From Candidatus Gastranaerophilales bacterium (GTDB taxonomy: Bacteria; Cyanobacteriota; Vampirovibrionia; Gastranaerophilales; Gastranaerophilaceae): a stretch of DNA of 57,922 nucleotides. Of the stretch, positions 27,084-33,443 are shown in pieces. The notes below the pieces were generated by a model. That model made no database searches. It worked only from the letters and a program-made list of their open reading frames with translations, and was not told where the DNA came from. The translations under genes and the position numbers were made by a program. Numbering within the stretch: position 1 is the first letter of the stretch; each line of letters opens with the position of its first letter. The stretch spans positions 1-57,922 of the forward strand of contig CANQNX010000003.1 in NCBI GenBank assembly GCA_947625345.1, written 5' to 3'.

Positions 27084-28588
27084 TGGTAAAGTATAACGGA
27101 ATAAAAATTGTTTCAAAAGTAAAAGCTGAAGATAAAGAGGCTCTTTCAATTATTTATACTCCGGGAGTCGCAGCCTCCTGTTTAAAAATTAAAGACAACG
27201 AAGAAGATGCCTATGATTATACAAATAAAGAAAATTCGGTGGCAGTTATATCTTTTGATTATAAAAAATCTTTGGAACGTTCAATTTTTTTAAAAGATAC
27301 ATTAAATATAGATGCTTACCCTCTTGAAATAAGTTCCTCAAGTAAAGATAAAATTAAATTTGTTGTCGAAAATGTAGAACCGTCATTTGGCGCAATTGAT
27401 TTAAGTTTAATTGAAAATGAAGTAAAAGAAATTAATTTTGATGTAAAAATACCTGTTTTAAAAGGGAAGTGCGAAAATTTAAAAGAATTTTTCTTATGTG
27501 TTTCAAAAAATTTATTTATGTTTAACTTTAAAGATTTAAAAGGGGATGCAGGAGAAAAATCGCTTCAATTAAGGAAAATGGCAGGCGGAGTTATTGAAAC
27601 TGAACTTACTCAAGAAGAACATATAAAACCTGTAGGTATTGTTTCTGACGGCAGTGCCGTTTTAGGTTTGGGAGATATTAAAGGCTTAGCGGGATTACCC
27701 GTTATGGAAGGTAAAGCCGTTTTATTTTATCAGTTAGGCGATGTCAGTGCCATGCCGCTTTGTATCAAGACTCAAAAAACAGATGAAATTATTGAGCTGA
27801 TATTACTACTTCAAAATTCATTTTCGGGTATAAATCTTGAAGATATCAAAGCCCCGAAGTGTTTTGAAATCGAAGACAAATTAATTGAAAAAGCCAATAT
27901 CCCAATATTTCATGATGATCAACACGGAACTGCCATAGTAGTGTTAGCTGCCTTACTAAATGCGCTGCATTTGGCAGGTAAAAAATCAGAGAATATTAAA
28001 ATAGTATTTTCAGGAGCAGGCGCTGCCGCTATAGCCGTATGCAAGCTTCTTTTGGCAGTCGGTATAAAAAATATTATTATGTATGATTATTACGGAATTT
28101 TATATAAAGGCAGAGATAAAAATAATTCAGCACATGAGCAAATTTTAAATTATATAAATCCTGATAATTTTAAAGGAAGTCTTGAAGAGGGGCTAAAAGG
28201 TGCAGATGTATTTATCGGGCTTTCAGCACCGAATATTTTGAATGAAAAAATGATTAAATCAATGAATAATAAACCGATAATCTTTGCGCTTGCCAATCCC
28301 ACCCCCGAAATCATGCCAGATAAAGCAAGAGAATACGGTGCATTCATAAGTGCTTCGGGCAGAAGTGACTTCCCTAATCAAATTAATAATTCACTTGTAT
28401 TCCCCGGATTATTTAAAGGTGTTTTAAAATATAAAATTAAAAATATAACAGAGAAAATTAAATTAAATTGTGCTTTTGCACTTGCCGACATGGTTAAAGA
28501 GAGTGAAATTTCAAGAGATTATATAATTCCTGATGCTTTAAATCCTAACATTCCCATAAAAATTTGTGAAAATGTTAATCTTAATTAA
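27083..28588 (+). CDS. Malic enzyme with an internal partial duplication
   Basis: Oxidative decarboxylation of malate to pyruvate. At 501 residues it is about 100 longer than common short bacterial forms. The catalytic set is complete: Tyr25 in YTPGVA, Lys211 in VMEGKAVLF, Asp278-Asp279 in FHDDQHGTA, then the NAD domain (IVFSGAGAAAIAVCKLL) and ALANPTPEIMPDKA. The extra segment (about 53-150) is not an ACT domain. It reads like a decayed second copy of the malic domain: DAYPLEISSSSKDKIKFVVE and PSFGAIDLSLIENE parallel SAMPLCIKTQKTDEIIELIL and NSFSGINLEDIKAP. The copy lacks the GSAVLGLG and MEGK motifs. Gene overlaps plsY (TAATG). NAD versus NADP use was not determined. Confidence 0.88.
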   Translation: MVKYNGIKIVSKVKAEDKEALSIIYTPGVAASCLKIKDNEEDAYDYTNKENSVAVISFDYKKSLERSIFLKDTLNIDAYPLEISSSSKDKIKFVVENVEPSFGAIDLSLIENEVKEINFDVKIPVLKGKCENLKEFFLCVSKNLFMFNFKDLKGDAGEKSLQLRKMAGGVIETELTQEEHIKPVGIVSDGSAVLGLGDIKGLAGLPVMEGKAVLFYQLGDVSAMPLCIKTQKTDEIIELILLLQNSFSGINLEDIKAPKCFEIEDKLIEKANIPIFHDDQHGTAIVVLAALLNALHLAGKKSENIKIVFSGAGAAAIAVCKLLLAVGIKNIIMYDYYGILYKGRDKNNSAHEQILNYINPDNFKGSLEEGLKGADVFIGLSAPNILNEKMIKSMNNKPIIFALANPTPEIMPDKAREYGAFISASGRSDFPNQINNSLVFPGLFKGVLKYKIKNITEKIKLNCAFALADMVKESEISRDYIIPDALNPNIPIKICENVNLN

Positions 28589-28643
28589 TAAACTGACAAA
28601 ATTTATTTTAACCGTTTTTATAACAGTCGGGAAATAATTAATT

Positions 28644-29795
28644 ATGATAGGCAGAGTTAATTCGTATAACATATTCAGGAATAAACCTTTATTTAATGTT
28701 AAGGGAAACAGTGATAAGAAGGTCATTTTAAAAGACGGTAAAGCTTTTGATGAAGAATACAACAAGTTTACCGGTTCAATTATACATACGGATAAAAATA
28801 ATAATGAGTGGGAGTTAAGATATTGTAACGGGGTTTTAAAGTCATCATTAAAAAATTCTCAACCATACAAAACATATTATAATGATTCTATATATAATGC
28901 AGGTTTATACTGTGATGTAAGATACATAAACGAATCAAGAAAATTCAGTGACGGTACGGAGTTAAAGGAAATACACTATTTCCCTTTTAAAAACGAGAGT
29001 GCAAAAATTATTGAAGATGCAGATTCAAAAGTCCATCTGATTATACATAATCCAAAGCCTATTTATAAAGATGAACCTGTTTACGTATATACAAATTCAG
29101 AGGATAAAAGATATTTTGTATTAAAAAGTGCACAAGGCAAAGACAATTCAGAATTTACAACAAAGAATCAAGCAAGAAAATATTTTAAAAATGAATATGG
29201 AATAGATATTAAAATAGATTCTCTTAAACAGGCAAGACTATTAAAATTAGCGGTAGATACATTTGCGGATGTAAATTATAGAAACAGAGGCAAAAAATTA
29301 TTCGACGGACTGAAAGTCAGAATGTCAAGTGAAGAAAACAGCAAAACAATAGGATATGTTGCTTCCCAATATAGAATATTTAAAATAAGACATCCAAATG
29401 CTGATATAAATGAATTAATAAACAACATTATATTGCTGAACGGCATGCCAATTTTATATCTAAACAAAAATTTTGATTGGAAGAATATGGAAAATGTGAG
29501 AGAAACAGACTATAGGGGCAATTATCATCCAAGCCCTAAAGCAAAATCATCTCTTGAACATGAGTTATCACATTTTATAGCCATAACGGAATCACCGGAA
29601 GCTTCTTATAATTCTTCAAAATTACAACACAATGAAAAAGATATTAAAACTGTTAAAAAAGTAAGTAAATATGCGGTAAAAAATGCTTCCGAGTTTATAG
29701 CAGAGTATATAGCAGGAAGATTAAACGGACAAGAATACGATGAAGATACAACAAAACTCTACAAACAATATTTGGGACCTGATTTATTTATTTAA
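28644..29795 (+). CDS. Hypothetical protein with C-terminal HExxH zincin-like motif
   Basis: 383 residues, no named family recognised and no signal peptide. Residues about 40-70 (FTGSIIHTD...WELRYCNGVLKSS) have the hydrophobic/Gly/Asn-Gly pattern of a MORN- or YwqK-like beta hairpin. The C-terminal part carries HELSH at 306-310 and, about 40 residues later, NASEFIAEYIAG (348-359), a spacing and sequence that fit the third metal ligand of a zincin. A metallopeptidase is therefore inferred, with possible roles in effector release or self-processing. No partner immunity gene is obvious. Follows malic enzyme by 55 nt. Confidence 0.65.
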   Translation: MIGRVNSYNIFRNKPLFNVKGNSDKKVILKDGKAFDEEYNKFTGSIIHTDKNNNEWELRYCNGVLKSSLKNSQPYKTYYNDSIYNAGLYCDVRYINESRKFSDGTELKEIHYFPFKNESAKIIEDADSKVHLIIHNPKPIYKDEPVYVYTNSEDKRYFVLKSAQGKDNSEFTTKNQARKYFKNEYGIDIKIDSLKQARLLKLAVDTFADVNYRNRGKKLFDGLKVRMSSEENSKTIGYVASQYRIFKIRHPNADINELINNIILLNGMPILYLNKNFDWKNMENVRETDYRGNYHPSPKAKSSLEHELSHFIAITESPEASYNSSKLQHNEKDIKTVKKVSKYAVKNASEFIAEYIAGRLNGQEYDEDTTKLYKQYLGPDLFI

Positions 29796-29802
29796 TAAAT
29801 TT

Positions 29803-29811
29803 TGATATAAT
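29803..29811 (+). promoter_or_regulatory. Extended -10 promoter, leaderless geometry
   Basis: TGATATAAT is a perfect extended -10 box. Six nt separate it from the ATG at 29818, so transcription would begin on the start codon. No -35 box and no Shine-Dalgarno are visible. Confidence 0.5.
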
Positions 29812-29817
29812 ACGCAT

Positions 29818-30489
29818 ATGAGGAAATTCGTTGTTTTAATAATATTATTCATATTTACGGTTTTTAGCTTGCCCGCATTGGCAGATATATTACCGTTAAG
29901 TACTAAAAGCGTTAAATATTACGGAATAGGTGTTTTAAATGTACCAAAAAGTTATAAAGTATACAAATATCCGTATTTTGATTCTGTTGTTATAAGAGAA
30001 GTTAATTATGAAAATATCAAACGTTCAGCTATTGTAAATACGGTTGATATGAGAAAAATATCTTATATAGCTTATGTCCCCTCAAGTAATATTGCCCTTT
30101 TAACAGTTGATTTAAATCCGGGAAATGATTGGTATAGTGTATATATTAATCAATCAACGGGAGAAACCGGCTGGATTTATATTGAAGATGAAAATGCTTT
30201 TATGACATACAGAACTTTATTTTATAAGTATGGCAAAAAATACGGTGTAAGAATGTTTAATGATTTATCAAAAGATGAAAAAGTTTTATATTCCAAAGAA
30301 GATAAATCATCTAAAATACTTGAAAATTTAACTTATCCGAAACATATTAATTTTACCGTAATCAGGGGTAACTGGATGTTGGCGGTAGTTAATGACATGA
30401 CAGAACATGCCAAAGTGGGCTGGTTTAATTGGCGAAATGATGACGGAACTTTAAATATGTTCCCGAATTTCAATGAAGTTGATAATTAA
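29818..30489 (+). CDS. Exported SH3-like hypothetical protein
   Basis: 223 residues. A signal peptide covers about 1-22 (MRKF, hydrophobic core, cleavage near PALAD). The mature part has two beta-rich segments with SH3b character: VPKSYKVYKYPYFDSVVIRE ... WYSVYINQSTGETGWIYIED (to about 122) and VLYSKEDKSSKILENL ... GNWMLAVVNDMTEHAKVGWFNW (about 160-210). The repeated W-[MY]-x-V and GWI/GWF patterns are typical. A periplasmic or wall-binding role is inferred. The stop overlaps the convergent gene by 4 nt. Confidence 0.7.
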   Translation: MRKFVVLIILFIFTVFSLPALADILPLSTKSVKYYGIGVLNVPKSYKVYKYPYFDSVVIREVNYENIKRSAIVNTVDMRKISYIAYVPSSNIALLTVDLNPGNDWYSVYINQSTGETGWIYIEDENAFMTYRTLFYKYGKKYGVRMFNDLSKDEKVLYSKEDKSSKILENLTYPKHINFTVIRGNWMLAVVNDMTEHAKVGWFNWRNDDGTLNMFPNFNEVDN

Positions 30490-30752
30490 ACGTTATCTTT
30501 ATCATGATCAGGCAAAGATGCGGAATATTCCGCAAGAATTCTTGATATATCAGAACCCTTGACTACAACTTCCAAAATTAACTGAACATTTATCATAATT
30601 TTATCGGTATATTCCAAAATATCGGTATCAAAAACTTCAAATTCCAAAAAGTCATAACCGACATAATTAATTCTTCCATATCCTTCAGAAGAACCCCATT
30701 TCATGAAAACGAGTTGTTTTTCAAATAACTTTAACTTATCTGCCAATCTCAT
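30486..30752 (-). CDS. Small conserved-looking hypothetical protein
   Basis: 88 residues, no family recognised, no signal peptide or membrane helix. The sequence MKWGSSEGYGRINYVGYDFL and the alternating hydrophobics that follow (LEFEVFDTDILEY, KIMINVQLILEVVV) suggest a small beta-barrel fold. GGGAG lies 11 nt before the ATG, a long spacing. It overlaps the convergent SH3-like gene at the stops by 4 nt and is divergent from the uridine-kinase-like gene. Confidence 0.6.
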   Translation of the reverse strand: MRLADKLKLFEKQLVFMKWGSSEGYGRINYVGYDFLEFEVFDTDILEYTDKIMINVQLILEVVVKGSDISRILAEYSASLPDHDKDNV

Positions 30753-30840
30753 AATGAAACATTCTCCCTATACTTATATAATAATTATTTTAGAAGTTTT
30801 GTCAAATAAAGTATTTTTGTAAATTTTAATTTTAGATTCG

Positions 30841-30880
30841 TTACAAAATGACTAAAAATATTTTGTTTTGTATTTTGTAA
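30841..30880. promoter_or_regulatory. Inverted repeat in a divergent intergenic region
   Basis: TTACAAAAT (30841-30849) and ATTTTGTAA (30872-30880) form a perfect 9-bp inverted repeat with a 22-nt centre, between the divergent 88-residue protein gene and the uridine-kinase-like gene. It may be an operator or mRNA hairpin; chance is possible in such AT-rich DNA. Confidence 0.3.
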
Positions 30881-30921
30881 TGGTATATTACTAAAAAAAT
30901 CAAATAAAAGGAATATCCGAA

Positions 30922-31794
30922 GTGACAAATACATTAAGTCAACAAAGTGAACAAAAAGACAATTTTCATAATAAGTATATAACTTATCCCGAAAGAAACA
31001 TTAACAGAATTGAAGAAGAATTATTTAAAATTTTTGATGAAGAAGTAAATGCCAAAAACCCTGTTGTAATAAGATATAAACACAGTATGATATATAAAAT
31101 GGCTCAGTTTATAGCAGGTGAAATAAAAAGATGCGTATCTGTAGGTATAGCGGGAGAAACAGCCAGCGGAAAATCTACAATTACTTACGATATTATTAAT
31201 ACAATTGAGTTATTTTCAAAATTATTTAACATCGGAAACCTTATAACCCGTGTCAATACTGATGATTATTATTATGACCGTTCGGAAGAAGTTAAAAAGG
31301 CAGGTTCTATGGCAGAATTTGCCAAAAATTATGACTTTGACGTTCCCGAAGCACTTGAACTTGATTTAATGTATAAGCATGTCAAAGAATTAAAATCAGG
31401 TAAGTCCGTTATGCTTCCAAAATATGACATGTCAGGAACAACAATAAGATGGGATAATCACACCTTGGCAAACCCCTCAAGAATAATTATTTCGGAAGGT
31501 TTATTTACCTTAACCGAAAAAGTTAAAGATGCGTTCGATTTTAAAATTTATGTTGACATAAATCCCGAAATACAAAAAGAAAGATTTTTTATAAGAGCAA
31601 AAGAAAGAAACTTAGGTGAATCGGCAAAAAGTATTTATGAAAATGCTTCAAATAAAGCTGAAATATATATACGTCCGACAAGGGAAGATGCAGATATAGT
31701 ACTTTCAGGGGAAGCTGAAAGAAAAAACTACGGAATCTTTTTAAGTAAAATCATTAAAGTCATTGAAAAAATATATTTTTCAAAGCAGGTTTAA
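30922..31794 (+). CDS. Uridine kinase-like P-loop kinase
   Basis: 290-residue P-loop NTPase of the uridine kinase/phosphoribulokinase group. Walker A is GIAGETASGKSTITYD (about 75-90). NTDDYYYDRSEE is the substrate-binding region that follows strand 2 in uridine kinases. PKYDMSGTTIR, IIISEGLFTL (Walker B-like) and RFFIRAKERNLGESAKS (lid) follow in order. The N-terminal 60 residues are extra. Start is GTG after AAGGAATA. It is followed by nadD after 1 nt. Nucleoside salvage is the likely role; the exact substrate is uncertain. Confidence 0.82.
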   Translation: MTNTLSQQSEQKDNFHNKYITYPERNINRIEEELFKIFDEEVNAKNPVVIRYKHSMIYKMAQFIAGEIKRCVSVGIAGETASGKSTITYDIINTIELFSKLFNIGNLITRVNTDDYYYDRSEEVKKAGSMAEFAKNYDFDVPEALELDLMYKHVKELKSGKSVMLPKYDMSGTTIRWDNHTLANPSRIIISEGLFTLTEKVKDAFDFKIYVDINPEIQKERFFIRAKERNLGESAKSIYENASNKAEIYIRPTREDADIVLSGEAERKNYGIFLSKIIKVIEKIYFSKQV

Positions 31795-31795
31795 A

Positions 31796-32395
31796 ATGAG
31801 TATTTGTATATATCCCGGAAGTTTTAACCCGATTCATAATGCACATATTAATGCTGCTTTATTTGTTAAAAAAAAATTTAATTTTGATAAAATAGTTTTT
31901 ATACCCGCATACAGACCGCCTCATAAAGATATTAAAGAGTTTGACGGAGAAAATGCAATGCACAGACTTAATATGGTTGAATTAGCCGTCAAGGAATATG
32001 ATTTCTTTGATGTTTCAGCCATTGAATATACAAGAAATAAACCCTCATATTCTTACGATACCGTCTGTCAAATAAATGATATTATGAAACCCGAGGACAA
32101 GATAAATTTTATTATAGGAACTGATGCCTTCCAATACATTAAAACATGGCATAAAGCAGATGAACTTAAGAAACTTGTTAATTTTATTTTATTTATAAGG
32201 GAAAATTATTTTGATGAAACACCATATAAAAAATTAAAAGAAGAAGGATATAATTACGAATTAATGAATTTAGCTTTTGAAGATATTTCATCAAGTGAAA
32301 TAAGAGAAAGAATTAAGCAAAATAAAGAAATTTGTGATATAGTACCTATAAAAGTTGCGGAATATATTAAGAAGTACAATGTATACAAAATATAG
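31796..32395 (+). CDS. nadD: Nicotinate-nucleotide adenylyltransferase
   Basis: Forms deamido-NAD from NaMN and ATP. 199 residues. The nucleotidyltransferase motif is YPGSFNPIHNAHINAA (residues 6-21). AYRPPHKD, RLNMVELAV, NFIIGTDAFQYIKTWHKAD and the C-terminal ISSSEIRERI are all family strings. The ATG at 31796 lies one base after the preceding stop; an upstream in-frame start inside the kinase gene is less likely. The 3' end overlaps yqeK. Confidence 0.94.
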   Translation: MSICIYPGSFNPIHNAHINAALFVKKKFNFDKIVFIPAYRPPHKDIKEFDGENAMHRLNMVELAVKEYDFFDVSAIEYTRNKPSYSYDTVCQINDIMKPEDKINFIIGTDAFQYIKTWHKADELKKLVNFILFIRENYFDETPYKKLKEEGYNYELMNLAFEDISSSEIRERIKQNKEICDIVPIKVAEYIKKYNVYKI

Positions 32396-32963
32396 TATTG
32401 AAGAAATAGAAGAAAAATTAAAATTGCGCCTGAATGAAGAAAGATATATTCATTCAATAGGTACAATGGAAATGGCAAAAGAACTGTCTGAAAGATTTAA
32501 TAATAATACAGAAAAGGCTATTTTGGCAGGGTTGTTGCATGATTGTGCAAAGTGTATGTCAAAAGAAGAATGTGAAAAATATCAAGAATATTTTGAAGAA
32601 TCGGAAAAATTAAGTTATAAAACTTGGCATGCGCCAATTGGTGCCATTATAGCAAAACAAGATTGGGGAATAAAAGATGATGAAATTCTTTCAGCTATAA
32701 GGTGGCATACTATAGGCAGAAAAAATATGACCGATTTTGAGAAAATTATTTTTTTAGCCGACAAAATGGAAAAAAGAACCCGAGAAGCAGAATACAGAGA
32801 AAAAATAGAAAAAACTTTAAATAAAACCGAAAATCTTGATGCCGCTATGCTTAAATGTTTTAAATTAACCATAAAAAGCTTATTAAAACGAAAACTTCCC
32901 ATTTGTTATCAAACAATAGATGTTTATAATGACTTATTAAAAAAAGTTAAATCAGTTAAGTAA
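32379..32963 (+). CDS. yqeK: HD-domain hydrolase YqeK
   Basis: HD-superfamily metal-dependent hydrolase of 194 residues; characterised YqeK proteins cleave diadenosine tetraphosphate. Metal residues are visible in RYIHSIGTMEMAKELSERF, GLLHDCAKCMS (the HD pair near residue 60), HAPIGAIIA and RWHTIGRKNM. It follows nadD, the usual neighbour, with a 17-nt overlap from the ATG at 32379. The 3' end overlaps tspO on the other strand by 12 nt. Confidence 0.92.
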   Translation: MYTKYSIEEIEEKLKLRLNEERYIHSIGTMEMAKELSERFNNNTEKAILAGLLHDCAKCMSKEECEKYQEYFEESEKLSYKTWHAPIGAIIAKQDWGIKDDEILSAIRWHTIGRKNMTDFEKIIFLADKMEKRTREAEYREKIEKTLNKTENLDAAMLKCFKLTIKSLLKRKLPICYQTIDVYNDLLKKVKSVK

Positions 32964-33341
32964 AAAATATCCGAAATTTAAATAAAATGCGAAACTAATC
33001 CAAATTAAATACGGAACGAGTAACAGAGCCGCAGCTTTTGAATGTTTGAAAAAGAAAATAATCGTTAAAAGCGTAAACAGCCACATAAATATAATAATAA
33101 CTAGAGCTAAACCTATATTTTGCATATTAAAAAAGACCGGAGACCAAGCAAAGTTAAGCAGCATTTGAATTATAAAGAAAATTAAAGGCACAGCTTTTGA
33201 TTTATTCATTCCTCCCCTTAAAAACATTATTAAAGAGAGAGCAATCATAATATAAAGCACTGTCCATACAGGAGCAAACACCGACGAGGGCGGAGCTAAA
33301 AAGGGTTTATTAAGACTGTTGTACCATTCCATATTTTGCAT
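32952..33341 (-). CDS. tspO: TspO/MBR family membrane protein
   Basis: 129 residues, slightly shorter than usual (about 150). The opening MEWYNSLNKPFLAPPSSVF and APVWTVLYIMIALSL are diagnostic, and four or five membrane helices follow, with WSPVFFNMQNIGLA as the conserved middle loop. TspO proteins bind porphyrins and other hydrophobic ligands; the role in this anaerobe-like genome is unknown. Met1 or Met4 could be the start. Confidence 0.88.
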   Translation of the reverse strand: MQNMEWYNSLNKPFLAPPSSVFAPVWTVLYIMIALSLIMFLRGGMNKSKAVPLIFFIIQMLLNFAWSPVFFNMQNIGLALVIIIFMWLFTLLTIIFFFKHSKAAALLLVPYLIWISFAFYLNFGYFLLN

Positions 33342-33443
33342 AATAGAATTATTAACTTTAAAAAAGTTTTTTACATTAACCTATCGGCTAATTTTAGCTT
33401 TTTTAGTGTATAATATTCAAGAGATGTATTTGAGGATATAAAC

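Noticed and set aside
27233-27533. N-terminal ACT domain in the malic enzyme, as in some cyanobacterial forms
   Set aside because: The extra segment lies after, not before, the YTPGV motif and resembles the malic domain itself rather than an ACT fold.
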